NCBI RefSeq assembly: GCF_011761185.1 | Contig: NZ_JAAOYM010000001.1 | Span: 4,092,001 to 4,156,000 of the forward strand | DNA: 64,000 nt | Source: Saccharomonospora amisosensis | GTDB lineage: Bacteria > Actinomycetota > Actinomycetes > Mycobacteriales > Pseudonocardiaceae | Direction of reading: 5' to 3' | Shown here: in pieces, positions 39,801 through 48,101 of the stretch | How positions within the stretch are numbered: position 1 is the first letter of the stretch | Layout of the letters: each line of letters begins with the position of its first letter | Program-made: the position numbers and the translations under genes | Notes under the pieces: generated by a model | Told to the model about the DNA's origin: nothing | The model's database searches: none | What the model saw: the letters and a program-made list of their open reading frames with translations, nothing else

Positions 39801-41360
39801 CCACCGCACCACGACATCTACTCGATCGAGGATCTGGCCCAGCTGATCCACGACCTCAAGAACGCCAACCCGGCCGCACGCATCCACGTGAAGCTGGTGT
39901 CCGAGGTCGGTGTCGGCACCGTGGCCGCCGGGGTGTCCAAGGCACACGCCGACGTGGTGCTCATCTCCGGGCACGACGGCGGCACGGGTGCCTCACCGCT
40001 GTCCTCGATCAAGCACGCGGGCGGGCCATGGGAGCTCGGGCTGGCGGAAACGCAGCAGACGCTGCTGGCCAACCGGTTGCGTGACCGGATCGTGGTGCAG
40101 ACCGACGGCCAGCTCAAGACCGGGCGCGACGTCGTCATCGCCGCGCTGCTGGGTGCGGAGGAGTTCGGTTTCGCCACCGCCCCGCTGGTGGTTTCGGGCT
40201 GCATCATGATGCGGGTCTGCCACCTGGACACCTGCCCGGTGGGCGTGGCGACGCAGAACCCGAAGCTGCGGGCCAAGTTCAGTGGCAAGGCCGAGTACGT
40301 GGTGAACTTCTTCGAGTTCGTCGCGCAGGAGGTGCGCGAGTACCTGGCAAGGCTCGGTTTTCGTTCGGTCGCCGAGGCGGTCGGCCACGCAGAGCTGCTG
40401 GACACCCGCAAGGCGGTTGAGCACTGGAAGGCCTCGGGGCTGGACCTGTCCCCGATCTTCCATGTACCCGAACTGGAACCGAGGGCGGCACGGCACCAGG
40501 TGGTCGCGCAGGACCACGGGTTGGACAAGGCGCTGGACAACACGCTCATCCAGCTCGCGGAAGGCGCGCTCAGCTCGGGCGACAAGGTGCGGCTGGAGTT
40601 GCCGGTGCGCAACGTCAACCGCACGGTCGGCACCATGCTCGGCTCCGAGCTGACCAAGCGGTGGGGCGGCGACGGCCTTCCCGACGACACCATCGACATC
40701 ACCTTCACCGGCACCGCGGGGCAGTCGTTCGGCGCGTTCCTGCCGAACGGCATCACGCTGCGGTTGGTGGGGGACGGCAACGACTACGTCGGCAAGGGGC
40801 TTTCCGGTGGGCGGATCACCGTGCGCCCTCCGCTGGAGGCACGCTTCGCCGCCGAGGAGCACATCATCGCGGGCAACGTGATCTGCTATGGGGCCACCGG
40901 TGGCGAGGTCTTCCTGCGCGGCAAGGTCGGCGAGCGGTTCTGCGTACGCAACTCCGGCGCGCTGGCGGTGGTGGAAGGTGTCGGTGACCACGGCTGCGAG
41001 TACATGACCGGCGGCAGGGTGGTGGTGCTCGGGCCGACCGGGCGCAACTTCGCCGCGGGAATGTCCGGCGGTATCGCCTACGTGCTTGACCTCGATCCGG
41101 TCCGGGTCAACCAGGAGATGGTGGACCTCGACGAGTTGGACGAGACCGATGCGCAGTTCCTGCGCGAGGTCGTGGAGCGGCACTACGACGAGACCTCCTC
41201 GGCCGTGGCGCACGCGCTGCTGACCGACTGGGACCTGGCGCTGCCCAGGTTCGGCAAGGTCATGCCGAAGGACTTCAAGCGCGTGCTGCGGGCACAGGCC
41301 GAGGCGGAACGCGAGGGAAGGGACGTCAACGAAGCGATCATGGAGGCGGCACATGGCTGA
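36828..41360 (+). CDS. gltB: Glutamate synthase (NADPH) large subunit
   Basis: A 1510-aa GOGAT alpha subunit that makes two glutamates from glutamine and 2-oxoglutarate. It starts at GTG 36828. The N-terminal glutaminase cysteine is in [16 protein letters not shown] after a propeptide of about 22 residues that should be removed. A central domain follows, then the FMN synthase domain with [36 protein letters not shown] and the [3Fe-4S] cysteines in [19 protein letters not shown], and last the GXGXG beta-helix domain ([29 protein letters not shown]). The C-terminus IMEAAHG ends in TGA inside an ATGGCTGA, formerly the start of the next gene (see the duplication at 41340-41476). Confidence 0.97.
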   Translation: MTRHAPHEPNTGLYDEQYEHDACGVAFVADLAGRKDHEIVRKALVALRNLEHRGARGAEPETGDGAGILIQIPDAFLREVVDFTLPEAGAYAVGTAFLPVDEQARGKAMSTIERIAAEEGMRILGWRELPVDTEHVGPTAATTMPHFAQLFLAPRRDELTGLALERAAFCVRKRAEHALREQEVYFPSLSSRTIVYKGMLTEPQVERFFPDLTDERVTSAIGLVHSRFSTNTFPSWPLAHPYRYVAHNGEINTLKGNRNWMDARESQLSTELIPGDLRRLYPIITRDASDSASFDEVLELLHLGGRSLPHAVLMMIPEAWENHGEMDAARRAFYEFHSTLMEPWDGPALIAFTDGTQIGAVLDRNGLRPARYWVTEDGLVVLASEVGVLDIDQSTIIRKGRLEPGRMFLVDTGEGRIIDDEEIKGELAAQHPYAEWLKSGMLRLDDLPEREREVPTHSSLVRRQQAFGYTEEELDVLLEPMARTGAEPIGSMGNDSPLAPLSSGPRQLFDYFTQLFAQVTNPPLDAIREELVTALGAQLGSEPNLLDAGPQHCRKIVLPFPVLDNDELAKLVHVNDDGDLPEFQSYTVHGTYEVAGGGQALLRRLEEIRAEVSEAIAGGARLIVLSDRGVDAEHAAIPSLLLTGAVHHHLVREKSRTQVGLVVEAGDAREVHHIALLIGYGAAAVNPYLAMATVEEMAEQGRIPGVTAKEATRNLIKALGKGVRKTMSKMGVSTVASYTGAQIFEAIGLGEEVIDTCFTGTTSRLGGVGFDTLADEAARRHRRAFPADGVRPNHRELDTGGDYQWRREGEPHLFNPQTVFKLQHSTRTGKYEIFKEYTKAVDDQAQRLMTLRGLFDLKEGERPPVPIEEVEPVSEIVKRFATGAISYGSISEEMHQTLAIAMNRLGGKSNTGEGGEDPERLYDPQRRSAVKQVASGRFGVTSEYLVNADDIQIKMAQGAKPGEGGQLPGSKVYPWIAKTRFSTPGVGLISPPPHHDIYSIEDLAQLIHDLKNANPAARIHVKLVSEVGVGTVAAGVSKAHADVVLISGHDGGTGASPLSSIKHAGGPWELGLAETQQTLLANRLRDRIVVQTDGQLKTGRDVVIAALLGAEEFGFATAPLVVSGCIMMRVCHLDTCPVGVATQNPKLRAKFSGKAEYVVNFFEFVAQEVREYLARLGFRSVAEAVGHAELLDTRKAVEHWKASGLDLSPIFHVPELEPRAARHQVVAQDHGLDKALDNTLIQLAEGALSSGDKVRLELPVRNVNRTVGTMLGSELTKRWGGDGLPDDTIDITFTGTAGQSFGAFLPNGITLRLVGDGNDYVGKGLSGGRITVRPPLEARFAAEEHIIAGNVICYGATGGEVFLRGKVGERFCVRNSGALAVVEGVGDHGCEYMTGGRVVVLGPTGRNFAAGMSGGIAYVLDLDPVRVNQEMVDLDELDETDAQFLREVVERHYDETSSAVAHALLTDWDLALPRFGKVMPKDFKRVLRAQAEAEREGRDVNEAIMEAAHG

Positions 41361-41475
41361 CAATCGGCAAGCCCCAGCCATGGACGCCGACCGGAATGGG
41401 CCCCCGCTGTGGCAGGCTTTCGGGCCACAGCAGGGGAGGGTGTCCCGCAAGACGATGGAGGCGGCACATGGCTGA
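41353..41475 (+). CDS. 40-codon ORF created at the gltB/gltD junction
   Basis: An ATG overlapping the gltB stop (41353) opens a 40-residue frame, [20 protein letters not shown] and onward, which ends in the same MEAAHG stop as gltB at 41475 and overlaps the gltD ATG at 41468. It therefore keeps the translational relay gltB to ORF to gltD intact. The product shows no domain and may have no function beyond coupling. Whether it is made is unknown. Confidence 0.4.
   Translation: MADNRQAPAMDADRNGPPLWQAFGPQQGRVSRKTMEAAHG
41401..41437 (+). promoter_or_regulatory. Hairpin between gltB and gltD
   Basis: CCCCCGCTGTGGC (41401-41413) pairs with GCCACAGCAGGGG (41425-41437), 12 of 13 positions, around an 11-base loop. 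There is no T run after it, so it is more likely an mRNA-processing or stability hairpin, or part of the inserted sequence, than a full terminator. Confidence 0.6.
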
Positions 41476-42919
41476 CCCCAAGGGCTTTCTCACCACACCC
41501 AGGGAGACGCCGAAGTCTCGCCCTGTGGACGTGCGGATCAAGGACTGGCGCGAGGTCTACGAGGATTTCGAGCAGTCGAAACTCACCAAGCAGGCGGGCC
41601 GCTGCATGGACTGCGGTATCCCGTTCTGCCATCAGGGCTGCCCGCTGGGCAACCTGATTCCGGAGTGGAACACGCTGACGTGGCGGGAGGACTGGCAGGC
41701 CGCGATCGAGCGGCTGCATGCCACGAACAACTTCCCGGAGTTCACCGGGACGCTGTGTCCCGCACCGTGTGAGACCGCCTGCGTGCTCGGGATCAACGAC
41801 GACCCGGTGACCATCAAGCGGGTCGAGATCTCGATCATCGACAGGGCCTGGGAAGAAGGCTGGGTGACCCCGCAGCCACCCGTCACCAGGACCGGCAAGA
41901 AGGTCGCGGTGGTGGGCTCCGGTCCCGCGGGACTCGCGGCCGCGCAACAGCTCACCCGCTCCGGACACGACGTCGTGGTGTTCGAGCGGGCGGACGCGAT
42001 CGGTGGCCTGCTGCGCTACGGGATTCCCGAGTTCAAGATGGAGAAGTACCGCCTCGACCGGCGGCTTGAGCAGATGCGGGCGGAAGGCACCGAGTTCAGG
42101 GCCGGGGTCAACGTCGGGGTGGACGTCACGGCCGAGCGGCTGCTTTCGGAGTACGACGCGGTGGTCCTCGCCGGTGGCGCTACGGCGTGGCGTGACCTAC
42201 CGGTGCCCGGCAGGGACCTGCCCGGCGTGCACCAGGCCATGGAGTACCTGCCGTTCGCCAACCGGGTCGCCAGCGGGAAGCTGGCGCGGACCCCGATCGA
42301 CGCGGCGGGCAAGGACGTCGTGGTGATCGGCGGTGGCGACACCGGTGCCGACTGTGTCGGTACCGCGCACCGGCAGGGTGCGCGATCGGTTACCCAACTG
42401 GAGATCATGCCGAGGCCGCCTCAGTCGCGTTCGGACGCGCATCCGTGGCCGACCTACCCCATGATCTACCGGGTTTCCTCGGCTCACGAGGAGGGCGGCG
42501 AGCGGCTTTACTCGGTGAACACCAAGGAGTTCCTCGCGGACTCCGACGGCAATCTGCGGGCGCTGAAGCTCGTGGAGGTCCGCAACGAGGGCGGGAAGTT
42601 CGTTCCCGTTGAGGGCAGCGAACGGGAGCTGCCCGCCCAGTTGGTGCTGCTGGCCATGGGCTTCGTCGGGCCGCAGCGTGAGGGCCTACTTGAGCAGCTC
42701 GGCGTCGAGCTGGACGAGCGGGGCAACGTGGCAAGGGACGCCTCGTACCAGACGAGTGTCGACAAGGTGTTCGTAGCAGGCGACATGGGCAGGGGTCAGT
42801 CGCTGATCGTATGGGCGATCGCGGAGGGCCGGTCCGCCGCCGCCGGGGCCGACGGCTACCTCACCGGCCGGGACGTGCTTCCCGCGCCGATCGCGCCGAC
42901 GGACCGTCCGATCTCCTGA
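41468..42919 (+). CDS. gltD: Glutamate synthase (NADPH) small subunit
   Basis: A 483-aa GOGAT beta subunit that feeds electrons from NADPH through FAD to GltB. I start it at ATG 41468 ([20 protein letters not shown]). The N-terminal double [4Fe-4S] motif is CMDCGIPFCHQGCPLGNLIP and CPAPCETACVLGI near residues 48-115. The FAD Rossmann site is VAVVGSGPAGLAAAQQL near residue 150 and the NADPH site VVVIGGGDTGADCVGTA near residue 287. The C-terminal KVFVAGDMGRGQSLIVWAI completes FAD binding. Its start lies inside the second copy of the junction repeat. A perfect hairpin terminator follows the stop. Confidence 0.96.
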   Translation: MADPKGFLTTPRETPKSRPVDVRIKDWREVYEDFEQSKLTKQAGRCMDCGIPFCHQGCPLGNLIPEWNTLTWREDWQAAIERLHATNNFPEFTGTLCPAPCETACVLGINDDPVTIKRVEISIIDRAWEEGWVTPQPPVTRTGKKVAVVGSGPAGLAAAQQLTRSGHDVVVFERADAIGGLLRYGIPEFKMEKYRLDRRLEQMRAEGTEFRAGVNVGVDVTAERLLSEYDAVVLAGGATAWRDLPVPGRDLPGVHQAMEYLPFANRVASGKLARTPIDAAGKDVVVIGGGDTGADCVGTAHRQGARSVTQLEIMPRPPQSRSDAHPWPTYPMIYRVSSAHEEGGERLYSVNTKEFLADSDGNLRALKLVEVRNEGGKFVPVEGSERELPAQLVLLAMGFVGPQREGLLEQLGVELDERGNVARDASYQTSVDKVFVAGDMGRGQSLIVWAIAEGRSAAAGADGYLTGRDVLPAPIAPTDRPIS

Positions 42920-42923
42920 CCGC

Positions 42924-42962
42924 GGGGTGTTCAGCGGATTCGGGGGGTCCGCTGAACACCCC
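42924..42962 (+). terminator. Terminator after gltBD
   Basis: A perfect 15-bp inverted repeat, GGGGTGTTCAGCGGA (42924-42938) and TCCGCTGAACACCCC (42948-42962), begins five bases after the gltD stop. No T tract follows, as is common in actinomycetes. Confidence 0.85.
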
Positions 42963-43092
42963 CATCGCTGGCCCGCACACTCGTTCGAGAGTGCGCAACG
43001 CCATGGCTGGAGTGTGCCGGCTGGCGGTGGACGTGAATTCCGGCTTGGCTGAATCACGCAGGCCCAGTGGTGATTCAGACTCTTGCTGGGTT

Positions 43093-43335
43093 GTGCGATT
43101 GACGACCGACGTCGGCACGTTGATCGAGAAGGCCCGCGTCCGCGCACAGCTCAGCCAGCGTGCCCTTGCCGAGGCCAACGGGGATCTAGCAACCGACCTT
43201 GTCGCGAGTCATTTCCGGTGATCGGGCCGCGAAGCTGCCGGAGTTGGTGGCGATCGCCTGGGCAACCGGGCACACGGTCACCCAGTTGACCGGAACCAGG
43301 ACGGTGGCCGATCGAGCACAGTGCGGCACGAGCGA
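43093..43335 (+). pseudogene. Decayed XRE-type helix-turn-helix gene
   Basis: From GTG 43093 the frame reads TDVGTLIEKARVRAQLSQRALAEANG, the first helices of an XRE-like DNA-binding domain. In another frame it continues QPTLSRVISGDRAAKLPEL and VAIAWATGHTVTQLTGTRTVADRAQC. The join needs removal of one G in the GGGG run (about 43178-43182) and passes an in-frame TAG where family members have Ser or similar. A further shift near the end of the second piece is likely, since CARATN-like coding appears in a third frame. Several independent lesions make this a true pseudogene. No usable function remains; downstream of it, up to the riboswitch, I see no gene. Confidence 0.7.
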
Positions 43336-43564
43336 CCAACGAGGTTCACAAGTCTGATCGTTCCTACCGCCCGCCGCCGCAGCCCGCCGACCTCGGTGGT
43401 CCCAGGCCCGACGTCGATAAGAACGGTCACCGTCGCGCCCGCTTGGCAACCTACCTTGATCAGTGGAAAGCCTGCTCCGTGACGACGAGGCCGCTACTCG
43501 ACACAACCACCGGATGGTCGAGAACTCGGTCACGTTGACGATGCTGTCCAGACCACCGTAGCCT

Positions 43565-43690
43565 TCGACGAGTTACGCGACAGCGGCTGGAAGCCGGTGA
43601 GAATCCGGCACGGTCGCGCCACTGTATCCGGGTTCGTACCCACGACCCGGGAGTCAGACCCGGCGCTGTCGCGACCGTTCCGAGTGGGCC
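43565..43690 (+). ncRNA. Cobalamin riboswitch controlling cbtBA
   Basis: The conserved B12-riboswitch core is plain: GGAAGCCGGTGAGAATCCGG, then CGGTCGCGCCACTGT and GGGAGTCAGACC. A closing stem GCGACAGCG (43577-43585) with CGCTGTCGC (43664-43672) encloses it. The cbtB ribosome site AAGGAGG lies about 30 bases downstream, so control by sequestration of translation is likely. High adenosylcobalamin should lower cobalt uptake. Confidence 0.9.
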
Positions 43691-43713
43691 GCGTCAAGCC
43701 CAAGGAGGTTTCG

Positions 43714-43929
43714 ATGTCGCAGGCGAGCGTCGCCGCACCCCGTCCCATCCACATCTCGATCCCGCTGCGGGAGATCCTGCCGTGGGCGATCTTCGTCGGC
43801 GTCCTCGCGCTGGCCGTCCTGTACTTCGTGAGTACCGAGGCGGGCGCGGTAGAGCTGCTGTCCAGCGACGGCCTCGTGCACGAGTTCCTGCACGACGGTC
43901 GGCACCTGCTGGCTTTCCCCTGCCACTGA
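43714..43929 (+). CDS. cbtB: Cobalt transporter subunit CbtB
   Basis: A 71-aa single-pass membrane protein of the predicted CbtAB cobalt uptake system. It has one hydrophobic helix (LPWAIFVGVLALAVLYFV) and the characteristic C-terminal histidine motif HEFLHDGRHLLAFPCH, thought to bind cobalt. It starts at ATG 43714 with AAGGAGG upstream and is the first gene after the cobalamin riboswitch. cbtA follows after 13 bp. Length is normal for CbtB. Confidence 0.9.
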   Translation: MSQASVAAPRPIHISIPLREILPWAIFVGVLALAVLYFVSTEAGAVELLSSDGLVHEFLHDGRHLLAFPCH

Positions 43930-43942
43930 CCGGGAAACGCTG

Positions 43943-44683
43943 ATGAGGACCCTGCTGGTCCGCGGCATGCTCGCGGGCCTGGTCGCCGGTGCGCTCGCGG
44001 CGGTTTTCGCCTATGTCTTCGCCGAACCGTCCGTCGAGGCCGCGATCGCACTTGAGGAATCAGCACAACACCACGGCAGCGCCAGTGCCGCGCACACGCA
44101 CGCCGAGAACGCGGCGGTGAGCCGCACCGTGCAGAGCACGCTGGGACTGCTCGTCGGCACCGCCGGCTACGGCGTCGCCGCCGGCGGACTGTTCGCCATA
44201 GCGTTCGCGCTGCTGCACGGCCGCGTGACCACCATGGCGCCACGGGTGTCGGCCGCGCTGCTGGCCGCGGGCACGTTCGTGGTAGCGGTACTGGTTCCGT
44301 TCCTGAAGTATCCGGCGAACCCGCCCTCGGTCGGGCAGGCGGGCACGATCGGCGAGCGCACCAGCCTGTACTTCGGGTTCGTCGCGCTGTCCGTGGCGAC
44401 CGGGATCGTCGCCGTGGTCGCGGGTCGTGCACTCGCGCGGCGACTCGGCGCGACCTCGTCGCTGTTGCTGGCGACGGCCGGATACCTCACGGTGATCGCG
44501 ACGGCCTCGGCACTGCTGCCGGTGGTCGACGAGATCCCAGGTGGTTTCCCCGGCGCGACGCTGTGGGACTTCCGGGTGGCGTCACTGGGCACGCAACTGC
44601 TGTTGTGGAGCGCGCTCGGCCTCGTGTTCGGCACGCTCGCCGAACGGGTGCTGCGAGTGCGAACGCCGGCGGGTCAGCGATAG
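43943..44683 (+). CDS. cbtA: Cobalt transporter subunit CbtA
   Basis: A 246-aa membrane protein with about five to six hydrophobic helices, starting MRTLLVRGMLAGLVAGALAA. Family signs are AEPSVEAAIALEE, a His-rich loop (ESAQHHGSASAAHTHAENAAVSR), LVPFLKYPANPPSVG and the final helix ALGLVFGTLAERVL. It is predicted to import cobalt with CbtB for corrin synthesis. Its stop overlaps the convergent cobD stop by ten bases. Regulation should come from the upstream cobalamin riboswitch. Confidence 0.9.
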   Translation: MRTLLVRGMLAGLVAGALAAVFAYVFAEPSVEAAIALEESAQHHGSASAAHTHAENAAVSRTVQSTLGLLVGTAGYGVAAGGLFAIAFALLHGRVTTMAPRVSAALLAAGTFVVAVLVPFLKYPANPPSVGQAGTIGERTSLYFGFVALSVATGIVAVVAGRALARRLGATSSLLLATAGYLTVIATASALLPVVDEIPGGFPGATLWDFRVASLGTQLLLWSALGLVFGTLAERVLRVRTPAGQR

Positions 44684-45609
44684 CGCGCCGACGCGGCCAG
44701 CGCCAGCGCCGCCAGCCCCACCAGCCGCGACAGCCGCACGGCCCTGCGCAGCTCCTGCGGGCCGGGTGCTGGGCCGTCGCCGAGCGCGCCTCGATGCTCC
44801 ACCCGGTCCCCGTACCGGTTGCTGCCCCCGAGCCGGACCCGCAGCGCGCCTGCGAACGCCGCCTCGACCTGCCCCGCGTTGGGGCTGGGGTGCTTGCGGG
44901 CATCGCGGCGCCACGCCCGCAACGCCCCGGCCGCGCTACCGCCGACCAGTCGGGCCGACACCACGGCGGCCGCCGCACTCAGCCGCGCGGGCACGAGGTT
45001 GGCGATGTCGTCGGCCCGCGCGGCGGCCCAGCCGAACCGCTCGTAGCGAGGAGACCGATGTCCCACCATCGCGTCGAGGGTGTTGAGCGCGCGGTAGCCG
45101 AGCAGGCCCGGTATCCCCGCCAGCCCACCCCACAGCAGCGGGGCGACGACCGCGTCGGAGGTGTTCTCCGCGATCGACTCCGTCGCCGCACGGGCGAGTT
45201 CGCTGCTGCCGAGATCCGTCGCGTCACGGCCACAGAGGTGGGAAAGGCGTGCTCGCGCGGCGTCGATCCGCCCCGACTCCAACAGCTGCGCCATTACCTC
45301 GCCTTCCCGCGCGAGTCCCCGCGCACCCAATACCACCCAGGTAACGGCTGCCGTGGTGACGAACCGGGCGAGCGGGTGACGCGCCGTGACCGCTTGCAGT
45401 GCCGTTCCCGCGCCCACGGCCGCGCCGACGCACGCTGCCGCGTAGCCAACGCCCCTGCCGCGAGAGTCGGCCCACACCCGCTCCTCCAGCGCCGCGGCGA
45501 GCGCCCCGAAGCAGGCCACCGGGTGCCCGCGACGCGGGTCGCCGAAAATCGCGTCAGCGGCGTGGCCTGCGACGATTCCGGCAGCGGTGGCGCGACGAGG
45601 AAGGATCAC
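44674..45609 (-). CDS. cobD: Adenosylcobinamide-phosphate synthase (CobD/CbiB)
   Basis: A 311-aa integral membrane enzyme that attaches the aminopropanol arm to adenosylcobyric acid. It shows AADAIFGDPRRGHPVACFG at the start, ATESIAENTSDAVVAPLLWG near residue 140, ALNTLDAMVGHRSPRYERFGWAAARADDI and DARKHPSPNAGQVEAAFAGALRVRLGG. I start it at GTG 45609 (VILPRRATAAG), just before the family-like sequence. It is divergent from cobU with 27 bp between starts and convergent, with overlap, with cbtA. Confidence 0.93.
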   Translation of the reverse strand: MILPRRATAAGIVAGHAADAIFGDPRRGHPVACFGALAAALEERVWADSRGRGVGYAAACVGAAVGAGTALQAVTARHPLARFVTTAAVTWVVLGARGLAREGEVMAQLLESGRIDAARARLSHLCGRDATDLGSSELARAATESIAENTSDAVVAPLLWGGLAGIPGLLGYRALNTLDAMVGHRSPRYERFGWAAARADDIANLVPARLSAAAAVVSARLVGGSAAGALRAWRRDARKHPSPNAGQVEAAFAGALRVRLGGSNRYGDRVEHRGALGDGPAPGPQELRRAVRLSRLVGLAALALAASARYR

Positions 45610-45636
45610 AGCGCGAACCCTAGCCGGTGGGCAAGA

Positions 45637-46272
45637 ATGCCGACCATGACGAACGATTCCGGGCGCAGGCTCGCGGACGCCGTGGCCGCTCGGCTGGAGG
45701 CCGGTGCCGCGATGCTGCGCCGCTTCGGTCGCGGCGGCCACGGCAACGGCCGCGTCCTCATCCTCGGTGGTGTCCGATCGGGCAAGTCACGCTACGCCGA
45801 GCAGTTGATGGTCGGCTACAACCATGTCGTTTACATCGCGGGCGGCCTGCCGCCGACCGACGACGACCCGGAATGGGCGGCTCGGGTGGCCGCTCACCGT
45901 GCGCGCAGGCCACCGCACTGGCGCACCGTTGAGACCGCCGATCTGGCGGGAACGCTGCGCTCCACCACCACGCCGATGCTGGTGGACTGCCTCGGCACCT
46001 GGTTGAGCCGGGTGCTCGACGAGGTGGGTGCCTGGCAGCAGGAGCAGGGCTGGCAGCAGCGGGTCGACGAACGGTTGCGGGACTTCGTCGACGCCTGGCG
46101 CACCACCACCGTGCCGATCGTGGCCGTGAGCAACGAGGTGGGCTCCGGGGTGGTGCCCGCCACCGTGTCCGGCCGGATCTTCCGCGACGTGCTTGGTGCG
46201 TTGAACACGGCGGTTGCGGCCGAATCGCACTCGGTGCGGCTGGTGGTGGCGGGCCGCGTGCTCAGGCTGTGA
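45637..46272 (+). CDS. cobU: Adenosylcobinamide kinase / adenosylcobinamide-phosphate guanylyltransferase
   Basis: A 211-aa bifunctional enzyme (also called CobP) that phosphorylates adenosylcobinamide and transfers GMP to it. It has the P-loop LILGGVRSGKSRYAEQL near residue 50, YIAGGLPPTDDDPEWAARVAAHRARRPPHWRTVE with the guanylyl-accepting His, LVDCLGTWLSRVL and VSNEVGSGVVP. An N-terminal extension of about 40 residues (MTNDSGRRLADAVAARLEAG) precedes the fold. Start is ATG 45637 or 45646. It is the first of the forward set cobU-cobT-cobS. Confidence 0.93.
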   Translation: MPTMTNDSGRRLADAVAARLEAGAAMLRRFGRGGHGNGRVLILGGVRSGKSRYAEQLMVGYNHVVYIAGGLPPTDDDPEWAARVAAHRARRPPHWRTVETADLAGTLRSTTTPMLVDCLGTWLSRVLDEVGAWQQEQGWQQRVDERLRDFVDAWRTTTVPIVAVSNEVGSGVVPATVSGRIFRDVLGALNTAVAAESHSVRLVVAGRVLRL

Positions 46273-46310
46273 CAACCCCGCTGTGACAACCCGGAGGGAA
46301 GGAACGATCG

Positions 46311-47342
46311 ATGAGGTTCGACATCCCGGAGCCCGACGAACCCGCTCGGCTGGCCGCCAGGGAGCGGCTGGCTGGCCTGGTGAAACCGCTCGGCGCGCTG
46401 GGGACGCTCGAGGAGTTGGCCGAGTGGTTGTCGGCGGCGCACGGCAGCGTCCCGCCACGGCCGCTTGACGACGTGCGCGTCGTGGTGTTCGCGGGCGACC
46501 ACGGGGTGTCGGCCTGCGCCGGGGTGTCGGCCTACCCGAGGGAGATCACGGCCGCGATGGTGCGGGTGTTCCTTTCAGGCGCCAGCGGGGTCAACGTGCT
46601 GGCCGAACAGGTGGGTGCCCAGGTGCGGGTGCTGGACATCGCCGTGGACGCGGACCTCTCCGACGTGCCCGCGCGGGTTCGCGCGTACAAGGTACGGCGC
46701 GGTTCCGGTTCGATCGACGTCACCGACGCGCTGGCTCCCGGACAGGCCGAGCAGGCGTTTCGCGCCGGGATGGCCGTCGCGGACGAGGAGGTGGACGCAG
46801 GCGCGGACCTGCTCATCCCCGGCGACATGGGAATCGGCAACACGACGGTGGCGGCAGCCCTGGTCGCCGCCACGCTCGGGTTGCCCGCGACCGACGTGGT
46901 CGGCGGCGGCACCGGCGTGGACGAGGAGGGCAGGGCCCGCAAGGTCGCCGTGGTGGAAGCAGCGCTCACCAGGGCCGCCGACCGGACGAACGATCCGTTC
47001 GAGCTGCTCACCGCGCTCGGCAGCGCCTGCGCGGCGGCGACGGCGGGTTTCCTCGTCGGCGGCGCGGCGCGAGGCGTCCCGGTGTTGCTCGACGGCGTGT
47101 TCTCCGGTGCGGCCGCACTCGTGGCGCGCGACATCGCCCCCGGAGCGCAGCGGTGGTGGTTGGCGGGGCACCGTTCCACCGAGCCTTCCCAGCACTACGC
47201 CCTCAAGGCGCTCGGCCTGCACCCGATCCTTGACCTGGGGCTTCGGTTGGGTGAGGGCAGCGGCGCCGTGCAGGCCGTGCCCGTGCTGCGGTCCGCGCGC
47301 GCCGTACTGGCGGACATGGGCCTGCTGGCCGACCTGGCCTGA
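46311..47342 (+). CDS. cobT: Nicotinate-nucleotide:dimethylbenzimidazole phosphoribosyltransferase
   Basis: A 343-aa enzyme that makes alpha-ribazole phosphate for the lower ligand of cobalamin. It shows KPLGALGTLEELAEWLSAAHG, VVVFAGDHGVSACAGVSAYP near residue 60, the glycine-rich LIPGDMGIGNTTVAAALVAA and VVGGGTGVDEEGRARK, and the catalytic Glu region LGLRLGEGSGAVQAVPVL near the C-terminus. It starts at ATG 46311 with a GGAGGGAAGG ribosome site and lies between cobU and cobS. Length is normal. Confidence 0.95.
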   Translation: MRFDIPEPDEPARLAARERLAGLVKPLGALGTLEELAEWLSAAHGSVPPRPLDDVRVVVFAGDHGVSACAGVSAYPREITAAMVRVFLSGASGVNVLAEQVGAQVRVLDIAVDADLSDVPARVRAYKVRRGSGSIDVTDALAPGQAEQAFRAGMAVADEEVDAGADLLIPGDMGIGNTTVAAALVAATLGLPATDVVGGGTGVDEEGRARKVAVVEAALTRAADRTNDPFELLTALGSACAAATAGFLVGGAARGVPVLLDGVFSGAAALVARDIAPGAQRWWLAGHRSTEPSQHYALKALGLHPILDLGLRLGEGSGAVQAVPVLRSARAVLADMGLLADLA

Positions 47343-47345
47343 GTC

Positions 47346-48095
47346 GTGCGGGATTCGGCGAGGCTGGCGCTGGGCACGCTGACGGCGCTGCCGGTGCCCG
47401 CACCCCGCGTGCTTGACCGGCGGGTGGCGGGCAACGCGATGCTGCTCGCGCCGGTAGCGGCGCTACCGCTCGCGGCAGCGGCTGTCCTCGTGGTGCTCGG
47501 CGGCGAACTGCTGCGGCTGCCCGCGCTGGTCAGCGCCACGCTGGCCGTGGCGGCCGTGGCGCTCGCCAGCAGGGGACTGCATCTGGACGGGCTCGCCGAC
47601 ACCGCCGACGGGCTCGCGGCGTCCTACGACCGGGAGCGAGCGTTGCGGATCATGCGCAGCGGTGACAGCGGCCCGGCCGCGATGGTGACGCTGCTGCTGG
47701 TGTTGCTCGTGCAGTGCGGCGCGCTGGCGGGCGCGGTGTCGGCGGGACACGGCGCGGTCGCGGCGGTGCTTGCTGTGGTGACCGGCCGGGGGGTGCTGGT
47801 GCTCGGCTGCGCGCGCGGGGTGCCTTCGGCGCGAGAGGAAGGGCTGGGAGCGACCGTGGCTGGCAGTGTCGCGCTACCGCTGGCCGTTTTGGTCGCGGTG
47901 TCGCTGGCAGGCCTGGCGGTGTTCGCACCGGGCCTGCCGTGGTGGCAGGGTCCGCTGGCGGTACTCGCCGCCTTCGTGGTCGCAGGTGCCCTGCTGGCGC
48001 GGGCGGCGAGCCGCTTCGGCGGTGTGACCGGTGACGTGCTCGGCGCGTGCGTGGAGTCGGCAACGGCGGCGGCGCTGGTCGTCGTGAGTGTCTAG
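47346..48095 (+). CDS. cobS: Adenosylcobinamide-GDP ribazoletransferase (cobalamin synthase)
   Basis: A 249-aa membrane enzyme (also CobV) that joins adenosylcobinamide-GDP with alpha-ribazole, the last step to adenosylcobalamin. It has LGTLTALPVPAP at the start, the conserved RGLHLDGLADTADGLAASYD near residue 78 with acidic metal-binding residues, IMRSGDSGPAAMVTLLLVLL, and further hydrophobic helices. It starts at GTG 47346, three bases after the cobT stop, so it should be coupled to cobT. It is convergent with cobC, six bases apart. Confidence 0.93.
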   Translation: MRDSARLALGTLTALPVPAPRVLDRRVAGNAMLLAPVAALPLAAAAVLVVLGGELLRLPALVSATLAVAAVALASRGLHLDGLADTADGLAASYDRERALRIMRSGDSGPAAMVTLLLVLLVQCGALAGAVSAGHGAVAAVLAVVTGRGVLVLGCARGVPSAREEGLGATVAGSVALPLAVLVAVSLAGLAVFAPGLPWWQGPLAVLAAFVVAGALLARAASRFGGVTGDVLGACVESATAAALVVVSV

Positions 48096-48101
48096 GGCTA
48101 T

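Larger units (their letters stand above)
41340..41476 (+). repeat. 22-bp direct repeat flanking a 93-bp insert at the gltB/gltD junction
   Basis: Identical 22-bp copies lie at 41340-41361 and 41455-41476, period 115 bp. Each copy contains the gltB 3' end (codons for MEAAHG and the stop) overlapping an ATGGCTGA start. The second copy carries the real gltD start, so the ancestral genes overlapped directly. The insert between the copies contains a hairpin. Confidence 0.9.

Noticed and set aside
41353-41361. First ATGGCTGAC as the gltD start
   Set aside because: This ATG is not in frame with gltD; it opens the 40-codon junction ORF. The true gltD start is the copy at 41468.
43340-43564. Possible coding remnant (LATYLDQWK-like) upstream of the riboswitch
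   Set aside because: No frame stays open with recognisable homology and no start or ribosome site is seen; it may belong to the decayed regulator but I cannot support it.
44563-45636. N-terminal extension of the cobU frame back to 44563
   Set aside because: The extended part is antisense to cobD and has shadow-like Arg/His/Gln-rich composition; kinase homology starts after 45637.
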